Positions 33,181 through 43,391 of a stretch of DNA of 64,000 nt are shown piece after piece. The DNA is from Aquanectria penicillioides (taxonomy: Eukaryota; Ascomycota; Sordariomycetes; Hypocreales; Nectriaceae): NCBI GenBank assembly GCA_003415625.1, contig PYIU01000004.1, positions 4,712,001-4,776,000 on the forward strand, read 5' to 3'. The notes under the pieces are model-generated. The model was not told where the DNA came from and searched no databases. It saw only the letters and a list, made by a program, of their open reading frames with translations. Position 1 is the stretch's first letter, and every line of letters begins with the position of its first letter. The translations under genes were made by a program, and so were the position numbers.

Positions 33181-36100
33181 TTATTGCTTGAGTTGCTGGA
33201 GGGACACCAGCTCAAAGTATCGAGATCTGTTTGCCATGAGCTCATCGTGATTCCCATTTTCAATAATACGACCGCCATCAAAGACAAAGATACAATCAGA
33301 ATGAGAAATTGAACTCAACCTGTGAGCAACTGCAATGGTGGTTCTCCCCTGCGACGCCAACTCTAGCGCACGCTGAACCAAACTTTCCGACTCAGAGTCT
33401 AGCGCCGACGTAGCCTCATCTAGGAGCCTAGATTCAGTCAGAATAATGCAGATGCAAACCATAAAACATAATAAAGATCGTACAGTATCTTTGGGTTGCG
33501 AAGAAGAGCTTTGGCGATGGCCAGTCGCTGCCTTTGGCCTCCCGAAAGACGATCGCCTCGTGCGCCTGTGAGAGTGTTGAAACCTTCCGGGAGAGACACC
33601 TAGCGAAGTGTGTCAGCTACAAGAAATAAAGTGAGAACTCACGAGAGACTACTCACTACAAAGTCAAAAATGTTTGCAGCCTTGCAGGCCTCCTCAAGAG
33701 CACTATCGTCAACGTCTCCATCATCAGAAATGAGACAATCTCGAATAGTGCCGCCAATGAGAGGGGCTTCTTGTTCTACCAATGCCATGTTGGACCTTAA
33801 ATGACCCAGATCCATGGTCCGGATGTCTCGTTCATCGACCAGAATGCTTCCCGAGATTGGATCATAGAACCGTTCAATAAGGTTGAGAGCAGTGCTCTTC
33901 CCGCTGCCACTTCCGCCTACCAGGGCAATGAATTGACCATGTCTAGCACTAAGACTAACATCCTTGAGTATTGCATTATTGGGTGCAGTGGGGTATGCGA
34001 ATTTGACTTTTTGCAAATGAATCTCCCCAAGCACCTCGTGCGGCTTCTCGTTCGATGATGACTCCATGTGGATCGACGGTTGGCTTTCGATGAGGGCTTT
34101 GAGCTGAGCAGCGGCACCTTTGGCACCTTCAATTTCTCCCGCATAGGAAAATACTGAACCTGCGGCTTGAGCACCAAATACAACTGATATATAGCAGACG
34201 AAGAATTGCTGTACAGTATATTCGCCAGAGCTGATCAGGTGGGTGCCACCATACCAGAATAGAAGTGCGTTGACAAGAATGACCAACGACTGGGTGAGAG
34301 CATACGTAAAGGCTGAGCCAAAGTCCAACAACAATGCCTTGTCGTACTCAGAACGTATGCTTTCAGCGTATTGGCGCTTGATGGTGGTCTCCATGGTCAG
34401 GGTTGCAACTGTTCTGATGGCCGTGACAGCCTCGCATGCCAGCGCTGCAGCATCAGTGGTCTTTTTCATTCGCTGTTCTGTCTTGCTGACGATCCAATGA
34501 CGAACAAAACCACATGTAATAGATATTGGAGTCGTTGAAGTTGCTACGAGGCCGAGCTTCCAGCCAAAGGAGCAGCTTACTGCAATGGCCGAGACTAGTG
34601 TGATAACTGCATTGAGAATGGCGCCGAGATTGTTGCCCGAGATACCCGCAAGCTTTGTGGCTTCGGTAGACAAGAACGTCGTCAGGGAACCAGAAGAGTT
34701 TTCATCTCGGTCAAAGAAAGCCATATCCTGGCGCATAATCGCCGCAAAGGCGCGACTGCGTGCTCTTTGCGCGAGAGCAGCGCCAGCAACAGCAAAGCAG
34801 AAGCCCTGAACCGCATATGCAAGGAATAGAACAAAACCAAGCATCAGGAGCATAAGACTCCAGAAGCTCTGCGAGCACCCTCCAGTGCTAAAGGATGAAT
34901 CTGTAAAAGATATGACTCCATTTCCGAAGAAGATTCCCATGATCGGGAAGCCTGCACCAGCCACTGCACCAGCAATCACACCGATGACGAGATGGGAGCG
35001 CTCCTGTTTGTTGAGTTCCCATACTAACTTGGCCAACTCCAGAATGAAATTGGCCTGATGCCTCTTTTGATCATTTTCAGTTTCTTTGAAACTCTCAGTT
35101 AATTCCCCCAACTTGCTCGAAATCTCATGTGTTACCATTGTAATTTCGGATTCGTCATCCCCATCGGGACGCCCAAGCTGCTGAGCACGTACAAGGGCAG
35201 CATATGTAGATTCTGCTGCGATCAACTCGGAATGAGACCCTTGTTCGATGGCACGTCCGTTTTCCATCACCACGATCCGGTCTGCCTTCTGGACGGTAGA
35301 CAGGCGATGGGCGATGACTACGGTTGTCCTCCCTTGGGCGGCAGAATATAATGCTTCTTGCACAAGGCGCTCGCTCTTAGTATCCAATGCTGCGGTGGCT
35401 TCATCTAGGAGCAATATCTTCGGATTAGACACAATGGCACGGGCAATGGCGACCCTTTGTCTTTGCCCACCCGAGAGGCGGGAGCCCCTCTCTCCAACTC
35501 TGGTGTGATAGCCATTGGGTAATTCAGCAATGAACGAGTGCGCATTTGCTGTCCTGGCGGCCTGCTCGACAAGCTTGAAGGTTTCTGTCTCACCCAACTG
35601 TCCGGTATTAGCACGGAAATCTGCGAAGAGGAGCGTCCGGTGTCACCTTGTCAAGCTCAGATCCAAGCCCGTATGCGATATTGTGATAGATTGACGTGTT
35701 GAATAGAAAGTTGTCTTGGGAGACAGCTCCAATCTGAGAGCGAAGCCATCGAGTATTAAGTTGGTCAATAGGAAATCCATCCAGTGAGATACTGCCTCTA
35801 AGAAGAGGATAGAGCCGCTCGATTAGAGAAAATATCGTAGATTTACCAGAACCTGAAGGACCCACGATAGCCACTATCTTTCTAGCAGGGATCACAAGAT
35901 CGAAATCATTCAGAATCGTTCTGTCCGGCCGAGAAGGATATACAAACTTCACGTTTTTGAACTCAATTGCTCCTTCGACCTCACCGATTCTCTTTCCATC
36001 CTCCGACAATGGGTCAATCGCCGAATGTCGCTCGATAGTCTCAAAGACGCGAGTGGCAGCGGCACCAGCCTGTGCAACAGCGGCCACGAACGGCACAGAA

Positions 36101-37223
36101 TGACCAATCATTACACCAGCGAGGCCTGTTGTAAATAGTACCGTGACGGTATCACTTATTGATGAATATCCTTGCTGGAGGAACCTGCCTCCTTGCCAGA
36201 ACTACATTTTAATCGTATGTGTTAGCTCTGATCAATAATTTCCAAATGCTTTTATACAGTGGCACATACACCAAGACCATAAGATGCATTCATGATGAAC
36301 ATCATGATAGCCATCATGGCTCCAAGAGCCAATCGGCCTTTGAAGTCTGCTTTGGCTGGTGAGATGAGCATATCCTCAAATAACTTCAAGAATCGGGCTT
36401 GAGAGTTATAGGCGTTGACCGAACGAATGGAAGATATAACTTCTTGGGCAAAGACTCCGCTTTTAGCATATTCAGTGTTGCTATCGCTCTGGAATCGCTT
36501 CATTGTAGACCCCAATACTCCCATAGTCAAAATAATAGCGATGGGGACGCAAAGTAGAACAAGGGCAAGTCTCCAGTTCTTGACAAAGGCGACAACGATA
36601 GCACTGAGAAAGCCGGCGAGACCAAACATTATGAGCCCGACCTTTTGCGAGATGCCATCTTGAACCAAGTTCATATCATTTGATATACGAGTGGCAACTT
36701 CTCCCGCTCCGTGGTGGTCGAAAAAGGCGATATTCTGTCGTAGGACAGAATCAAGATATGCTTTCCGCAGTCTAGTTGTAAGTCTTTCCCCGACATAGTT
36801 CAGCCCGTAGATTCCAAGAGTTAAGGCAACAAGTTGGCCACTACCAATGTAAACAAATATGAGAGCTTGATTGTTTGCTGTGTGAGTGAAAGCTTCAGAA
36901 GATGTCGTTTGACGGAGGAAATCACTGAAAGTTCCGGTCATTTTGCCGACAGCAATCTACTGATTGATTAGAGGCTGCCATCATTGCCATGAACAGAGTT
37001 TTACCATCATTGTGGGAACGCCTATACCTCCAGCAGCAGAGGCTAGCAAAGAAACATAGTAAATGATGAGATCCAGACGCGAGGCATAGCGAAAAAGCGA
37101 GAAATAGCCAGCGTTCGCAGGGTTGGTTTCCAACTGTTTCTGGAGCAAAGACTGTTCATCTTGACTAAGGTGCAGTCGGAAATGGTCAAGCTCGAGCTCT
37201 GTCTGAGTTGAAGATTCCAGCAT
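33181..37223 (-). CDS. Full-length ABC multidrug transporter (ABCB/MDR type), 1254 aa
   Basis: Six exons: 37005-37223, 36270-36956, 35647-36201, 33657-35597, 33484-33599 and 33181-33427, totalling 1255 codons with stop. The architecture is (TMD-NBD)x2. TMD1 is followed by NBD1: Walker A GPSGSGKS (about 416-423), signature [14 protein letters not shown] (about 528), Walker [13 protein letters not shown]. Then TMD2 and NBD2: Walker A GGSGSGKS (about 1048-1055), signature [14 protein letters not shown] (about 1152), Walker [13 protein letters not shown], His-loop VAHRLSSI. Both ATP sites look canonical. An apparent reading-frame break at 35.6 kb is a 49-nt intron. It is a plasma-membrane exporter of hydrophobic compounds. 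It is divergent from a Zn2Cys6 regulator (start 38039) across about 815 bp, and an O-methyltransferase follows that regulator, suggesting local co-regulation or self-protection. Confidence 0.92.
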
Positions 37224-38038
37224 TGTGGCAGCGAAAAGAATTGAGGAGGAGATCGGTTGTCTCCTTAATCAACCAGAGGAGTCCAGCTGATTTTGTACAG
37301 GACGAATCTTCTGTCTGCCTAGGCAGCTAGGAGCATAATTCTTACGAAATGAAGGATGGCATTTTCACAAAAAAGGAGCTCATGAAAGCCACGACTTTGC
37401 CAGCAATCTATTCTCGTACTTCTCGCAATTTGACGCCTCAATGCTGTGACAGAATTCAAATGCCAGTGCTCGAATGAGCTAAACGAACGAAGTTCGCCAG
37501 TTTTCCGAAGTGAACAAATCCCAAGAGCGCCTCATTTTCACTGTACAGAATTGGGAAAAACCAAGGATCTGAGAGGCGCTGCTACTTAGTGCTTCGGCGC
37601 TCCAACTTCCATCGTCAGTTATCTGGGCTCACATTCGTTTAGCCAAATCATCCTCGCATCGCCCAACTTGGCATAGCGTAAACTTCCACCTCCACACAGA
37701 CCGGAACGAATAATCAACCTCGTTCAGCTTCGTTCAAATCACGGGATCTCGTATCGCTCAGTTTGGGATAGCGTTAGCCTCCACCAGAAACAATCTGATT
37801 TGTTATGTTGCGTGCCGCAAGTCCGATCCTAGATCGTCATCGAGGCACAATCCTCCCCGGGTCGTGGTGCTATCCCGTATTTGGGAATAATGCTGACGAT
37901 CTCCCCTTGACCTTGGGGTTTCTGCAAGCTTCCCAGTCTCAAATAGTCAAGCCATGGTGATGGAATCAGGATCCATCAAACCTCGATTCAGACCTGAGCG
38001 AATTGAACCGAGAGGAGGCCTCTTCAGCGTTCGTTTTG
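37224..38038. promoter_or_regulatory. Divergent upstream region, ABC transporter / Zn2Cys6 regulator
   Basis: About 815 bp between two start codons. It contains two imperfect copies of a roughly 25-30 bp element: ...TCGCCCAACTTGGCATAGCGTA (about 37660-37681) and ...TCGCTCAGTTTGGGATAGCGTTA (about 37755-37777). Each is followed by a CCTCCAC box and a roughly 20-bp stretch before AATC. Repeated sites in a regulator/target intergenic region are candidate binding sites, but this is inference. Confidence 0.45.
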
Positions 38039-39468
38039 ATGATGACTTCACCCTCTCCAAATTCTAGTCCACCATCGGTTCTTGACCCTCTATTGGGCGA
38101 CCCATCACAACAAGACCCTGGATCATCTGCAAGCAACGGTTTCAACACATTCTTCCTCGCAAAGGAAGACTGCATAGTACTGAAAGATGTACCTGCTGGA
38201 AGTGCCGATCCGTCTAGGCTCAAGAGACCCCATCACAAGTCCAGGAGCGGCTGCAGCAACTGCCGGAAGCGCCGTGTCAAGGTATCCCTCCGATATCTCC
38301 CTGATGACCATAATCACTCGCTGACGTGGTCCAGTGTGACGAGAAGTTGCCAAGATGCTCGCATTGCTCGCGTCGGAACGAGGAATGCGAGAGACGAGCT
38401 TTCGATAATGTTCACCAGGCCCACCCCCCGCAGCCGGATCCTCAGCCGCCACTCGACGGATCAGGTACTTCACTCAACATGATGCACATGAAGCTGTTTC
38501 ACCACTTTGAAACGAGCACTCGACATACGCTGTGCTTTGGGTCGGTGTGGAAGGAAGCCATGGGCTGGTCCATGGAATACGAATGTCTGATGCAAGCCAT
38601 TCTTAGTATTTCGGCAAGACATCTCGCCTACCTATGTCCGGATGAGCCGGTTTATGATGTTGCAGCCGCAGCCCACTTCGCCCAGGCTCTTAGCCTCTTC
38701 CGCAGAGATATCAACCAGAAATTCACTGCGTCCAACGTTGATGTGTTTATGGCCACGTCGGTCCTCATTTATTATGAATTATGGACCGAAACAGAGTTCT
38801 TGGCTACAGATTCCTCCGGTTCGATGTACTTGGATCTGTCCAAGGACGGCATCATCCGCCTTGCTGGTGGCTTGGTGGAGATTTTCATGAGCTCAAGCCC
38901 CGTCCTGTTTGAGAAGCCGTCATGCTTCATCTCTGAAATTATGCACAGCCCTCGCCAGGTCTTGAACACTGTTGCATGCCTGAGAAAAGAGACTATAATC
39001 TCACTCCAATCTTTCTTTTCATACGCTAAACCTTTCCGTTATGAGCAGCTTTCAGTTACTGCCGCCTTCCAGGGTGACTCCATGCCTGAACCTAGTGAGT
39101 GGCTCGTGGGGCAGATTTCAGAAGAAGACATGGATTACATGGCTTCCCACAAAGACGTCGTATCCAGACTTGCCTCGCTTCTGCCATTCCTTCCGGAGCT
39201 TCAAGGATCGGAGTTCCCAGAGGTTTCGGAACAGCTGATGCCTGATCTGACTCGTTACGTGTTTACCTTCCTAATTAGGATCCACTCATATGTGGAAAAG
39301 ACAATTGCTAGAGACGATCCAAAAGGGTATGTTATGTTGTACCATTTCTACAGAACTGTCCATATTTTACTAGAAGGGACAAACTGCTGGTGGTCTCACA
39401 GGCGATCACGCCTTTTGGAGGCGTTATTAAAAGAGAAGCTTCAAACCTGCCTCAAGAGGGCATTATAG
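38039..39468 (+). CDS. Zn(II)2Cys6 transcription factor, Upc2-like, 458 aa
   Basis: Two exons, 38039-38281 and 38335-39468, with a 53-nt intron inside the zinc cluster; 459 codons with stop. The cluster SRSGCSNCRKRRVKCDEKLP and RCSHCSRRNEEC gives cysteines at 72, 75, 82, 89, 92 and 99 (C-x2-C-x6-C-x6-C-x2-C-x6-C). The KRPHHKSRSGC lead-in and the C-terminal block MKLFHHFETSTRHTLCFG with ILSISARHLAYL are typical of the Upc2/sterol-uptake-control-like fungal regulators. The open frame runs upstream of 38039 only to non-ATG codons before a stop, so the ATG pair at 38039/38042 is the likely start. It lies head-to-head with the ABC transporter and just upstream of the O-methyltransferase, so it may regulate both. 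Confidence 0.85.
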
Positions 39469-39970
39469 GAACTGCGATTATACTAGAATGAGCCTTTGCG
39501 AATTCGACTTTGGCGTGTTTGTTGAGGACTGGATTTTAATTTTCTGCACGGTAGATGTACATTGTAACAAGAGATATTCTTGTTGGCCCATAGGGTCAAT
39601 CTTGCGCTAGATCAGTAGCTTTGTCTCCGTTAATATTCACTTGAACTAGTCCCTGAAACATCTTAGGTTCGTATGAATGAAAACGAACGAGACTTCTATT
39701 CGAAAGTGCGGGAGAAGACTTCCAAGTGGGGTCTTTGGTCAGTTCATATGCAGGGTAGCTGTACCTCGGATCCGTTCTTCCCTCTCACCTTAGCCACTTC
39801 GACCCTCCATGTCAATATTGGCAACGCCCAAGGAGGTGGAGCCGGTCAGAAGTGCTTATGCCTCAAAGTACTTGCCGTATACGAGCATAGAATGTGACAT
39901 CACGTTGACCATCTTCGTGAACTTGTCCCCTCTTTCACCACCCTATTGGCCCTTGGATATCACAAACAAG
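39469..39970. other. Intergenic, regulator to O-methyltransferase
   Basis: 3' flank of the Zn2Cys6 gene and upstream region of the methyltransferase; nothing else recognised. Confidence 0.4.
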
Positions 39971-39978
39971 TATATAAA
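39971..39978 (+). promoter_or_regulatory. TATA box, O-methyltransferase
   Basis: TATATAAA about 115 bp before the ATG at 40086. Confidence 0.5.
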
Positions 39979-40085
39979 GTATACATCATTCTTCATCCTC
40001 TACGGGTTCTTTACGTCGAGCACACACATGCGAGCCTACTAGCCCTTCATCCTGATTTTTCTCACAACACTCTTCAACTCCAGTC

Positions 40086-40757
40086 ATGGATGCTATTTTC
40101 AACTTTGACAACTTTCGCCTCGCACCGCGTTTAGAGGCCCAAGCTGAAGCCGCCTTGACCTGCCCAAATCCTAGGCTGGAGAAGGTGCTGGCCAACTCAG
40201 CAGCCAATGGCCTCCCTCCTATCAATGTCCGTCCTCTATCTGGCCAGTATCTATCCATCCTCACTCAACTGATGGGGGCCAAAACAGTACTTGAGATCGG
40301 CACGCTAGGTGGTTACTCGGCCATCTGCTTTGCAGAGGCTGGAGCCAAAGTGACGAGCATTGAGATCAATCCAAAGCATCGAGACACGGCACTCGAAAAC
40401 GTCAAGAGTCTCGATGTAGAGGTTCTCCTCGGAGCAGCGCTTGACGTGTTGCCGAGGCTGGCAGAGGAGGGAAGGCAGTTTGACATGGTCTTTATTGACG
40501 CGGATTTCGATGACCAGTTGGAACAATTCAACTGGGCGATAAAGCTGACACGTCCAAACGGATGTATTTTTCTGGATGATGTGGTAGCCCCAATGTTCAG
40601 AGATGGAAAAGTTGGGGAAGGGAACGATTCGATTCTGATGAAGATTGGGGAAGATCAGAGGGTCAAAGCTACGCTTGTGCCAACTGTAGCCTGTCATCCA
40701 ATGACACCTACGCCAGTGTTTAACGGGTTTGTGTTGGCTTTGGTAAAGGGTCAATAA
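40086..40757 (+). CDS. SAM-dependent O-methyltransferase, family 3 (CCoAOMT-like), 223 aa
   Basis: A single exon. The N-terminal helix region contains SGQYLSILTQLMGAK, the usual lead-in of this family. SAM motif I is VLEIGTLGGYSAI (68-80), the acidic residue after beta-2 is in SIEINPKH, and FDMVFIDADFDD (132-143) with IFLDDVV (161-167) supplies the metal-binding acidic residues. The 223-aa length is normal for the small cation-dependent O-methyltransferases that methylate catechol-type hydroxyls. It sits downstream of a Zn2Cys6 regulator and near an MDR pump, so it may modify a compound that is then exported; no polyketide synthase, NRPS or terpene synthase is in view. Confidence 0.88.
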   Translation: MDAIFNFDNFRLAPRLEAQAEAALTCPNPRLEKVLANSAANGLPPINVRPLSGQYLSILTQLMGAKTVLEIGTLGGYSAICFAEAGAKVTSIEINPKHRDTALENVKSLDVEVLLGAALDVLPRLAEEGRQFDMVFIDADFDDQLEQFNWAIKLTRPNGCIFLDDVVAPMFRDGKVGEGNDSILMKIGEDQRVKATLVPTVACHPMTPTPVFNGFVLALVKGQ

Positions 40758-41531
40758 GTTAGAGAACAACTAAGCTTACAGGTGCTTGATTCCATGTGGT
40801 GCCCACGGTATGGTCTAGGGCGAATGGACCTGATTCTGTAGTTCTTCTGTTTATCTGTCAAAGGTGTGCAGAGAGAAGGATAAGCTATCCTCGATCAATC
40901 CTGATTTCGTCTACTTCGGCTTGATCCTGACGGTGGGCTTTCGATCAAAGTAAATCATCCCATCGAACACCTTTGACTTAGTCTGCTCCTTCATATGGCA
41001 ACTATGGATGCTAAACCTACTTACCATCTCCCTCCAAACTTCTCAACTCCGCCTCCACCCAAGGGGCCATTCCACTTTGGGACGGTGCTGCGAGATTTCT
41101 AGAAAAAAGAACAGATGCGACTAATAAACCAAGGCAAGAATTAGCGGATCCCCATTCTAGAGAAATATCCGGATCACAAGGGAGGCATGACGGTGACACC
41201 AAAAAACACTGAAGAGTGGCGAGCTTGGCTTGTGGGCTAGATAAATGGGCTAAGAGGGCATTGTCGCGGAAGCTAGATCTCTGCGGAGCTGAGTGACTCT
41301 GATACGTATGCTCTCTCCAAACTAAAATCTCTCCATTCACGTTTTCACCACATTGGTTGACATGTGTCGCCCTTTTCTTCAATTTCTTAGGCTTTCCCAA
41401 GCTGAGACTTCACCCTCTGAGTTTGAGATTCTTAAACCTCGTCCAGGTCTAGTAACATCTCGAGTTGCAGATACACATTTGAGACTGTTGACAAGGAATG
41501 CTTCTATCCTAATCAAAAGTACATATCGGAC
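40758..41531. other. Intergenic / decayed sequence, nothing firm
   Basis: Several interrupted frames of coding-like composition (for example a 127-codon minus-strand frame at 41017-41400) but no recognisable family. Confidence 0.3.
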
Positions 41532-41822
41532 TTGCTAAAACTAACAGATCCAGACGATTACTTAAAAGATTCGCGTAAAAAGAAGTCCGTCTACGTAGTA
41601 ACTGGAGTAAAGATGGCAATTGAGGTAACTGTAAAAGTGGAGAAGAGGACGACTGTTGACGCCAAAGTCGAAGTGGGCATTAGCAACCCTGGTGGAGCTA
41701 ACATCCAACTGGGGCCAGGCTCGGCTGAGAGCAGGGTTTGTGATTGCGGCTTACTCACGTTGCAAGGCAAAGGTAGCTGCGTCATTTCTGCTTCTCGTAG
41801 GCTTCTTCTGGTCCAGATTTGA
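41532..41822 (+). pseudogene. Remnant of an unrecognised protein
   Basis: A 96-codon frame without ATG start, containing DDYLKDSRKKKSVYVVTGVK and a glycine/valine-rich stretch KVEVGISNPGGANIQLGPGS-like. The pattern (Y-L-x-D-S/R...VYVVTG-K then a beta-rich repeat ending in LGPG) recalls a domain I have seen in large fungal proteins that may accompany NLR-type genes, but I cannot name it. It lies upstream of the decayed NLR/TPR gene and could be part of the same locus. Confidence 0.25.
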
Positions 41823-42169
41823 CATTTGATCTCGAACGAACCCAAGGCGCGAGCTGTCTCTTGAAAGGAGTGCAGCATCTCGTTTCGCTTGTCGACGAGC
41901 GGCCTGATCCGAGTAAACGATATATGCCACTGCTAGCACTGAGATAGTAGTAGGGCCTACTACAAACTCTGTCGGAACAACACCGCCAAGGCAGGTAGCA
42001 TCCTCGAATTTCTGATGAAAATGAAGTTGCTGGAATGTTAGGATGAGACACGCCAGATATCAAGAGAGCGAAATAAGTCACAAGGCCGTCCAAAATGGCC
42101 ATCAGGAGGATGTCGATATGCTAGATCTTAGGCCTGCAGACATGCCTAGCTAAGAGGGCTATGACGTCT

Positions 42170-43262
42170 TAATTTCTAGAGAGGATGAAGATGAAGATGA
42201 TGGGGATGTTTCCGACGCAGATGAAGATGGAGCAATTTACGGCGCGCTACGGCTTGCCTCTAGCTCTTTTCCAGTTTCAGGAATCAATCCGACGCGTCAT
42301 CTGATTCTGAAAAATAAGAGAAGGTTGCTATTAAACTCTCAATCGAGACCACAGCTGTCACAGATGATATGAAGCGAAGTTTCAGCATTTGGATGGACTA
42401 TACTGGTGCTCTAGCTGCCGATGCTAGTTGGTCCTTCGACGAACGCCTGCAAGGGCATAGAGATAGAAAAAGCATGGTTGTAGAGTCGCTTCAAAAGCTC
42501 ATGAGGAATTTAGAATACTGTATCTGGCAAACCAAGCAGAACCCCTTTTTCCAATGGTAACTTGTGTATTAGTGATGATTAGGGGGTTCGGACGACCCGG
42601 GCAGACTTGGATCACTCCGTGAAGCAGTTGATTCCATTCGAAATGTAGTTGAATGAGCTGCATTTTGTCGCAACCGTGATTTGCAAGTCGTCGGTGGATA
42701 GCCAGAACTACAGTCTCTCCTCGGGCTTTGATAGAGATGACGATCCTTGCATTCAAACCCACATTTTTCTCATCATCAAACACACATTTCCCCACGATGT
42801 CTATGGCACTTCGCCGGGAACGTTTTCTTCACAAGATCCGACATGAAGACAAGCTCGAAACCAGACAACCGGGAAATAACCCACATGTTAATCAAGCATG
42901 CTTAGCTCCTGTCACCCAGCTAGAACCAGAGATGCACACGGAGCGTGCTTCGGGTCAACGACCTGGGTACATTGGAGACCATGACCAACCTTGCGGTTAC
43001 GAATAGATATCAAGATCTCTGGCATGACGCTGGGAAGCCATACACAGATGTGCTAAAGATTCGGCAACAGATTTTGGGGGCGGGTCACCCACTGACTCTA
43101 GACAGTATGAGTAATCTTCCCACTGCTAGGATACGCCTAGGCAAACGTGGTGAGGGCATCGAATTGATGGAGAAATGTATTATGGAAATGCAGCGCGGGT
43201 TGGGTCCTGATCATCCAACTACGGCCTGTGCCATGTCAGCATTAGATGAGTGGTGGTTATGA
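42170..43262 (+). pseudogene. Decayed NLR-type gene with STAND N-terminal module and TPR fragments
   Basis: Three pieces in order. (1) An acidic run of GAT/GAA/GAG codons at about 42178-42235, then FSIWMDYTGALAADASWSFD and ERLQGHRDRKSMVVESLQKL (42380-42520), which resembles the fungal N-terminal module that precedes NACHT domains. (2) LRRERFLHKIRHEDKLE near 42810-42860. (3) Kinesin-light-chain/TPR-type repeats: LGTLETMTNLAV, VLKIRQQILGAGHPLTLDSM and MEMQRGLGPDHPTTACAMS (42960-43240), where the H-P-x-T-L/x signature is diagnostic. The nucleotide-binding core is absent and frames change between pieces. It is probably the skeleton of an NLR whose centre was deleted. Confidence 0.5.
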
Positions 43263-43391
43263 GGGCATCCTCTACAATACGCAGAATTGGTGTTTCGATG
43301 GGGCTTCCCAACTGATCCTTACACTTAAATTTATGGCGATCTGGGAGCATATCTTGCCAAATACAACAAAAATGTGATTGCAAACAAATAT

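Noticed and set aside
35598..35647. Apparent frame break inside the first nucleotide-binding domain of the ABC transporter
   Set aside because: A 49-nt GT...AG intron with a GCTAATA branch-like site restores the frame exactly, and the whole gene then sums to 1255 codons.
41017..41400. 127-codon minus-strand frame as a gene
   Set aside because: No family resemblance and no upstream exon; listed only as decayed or intergenic sequence.
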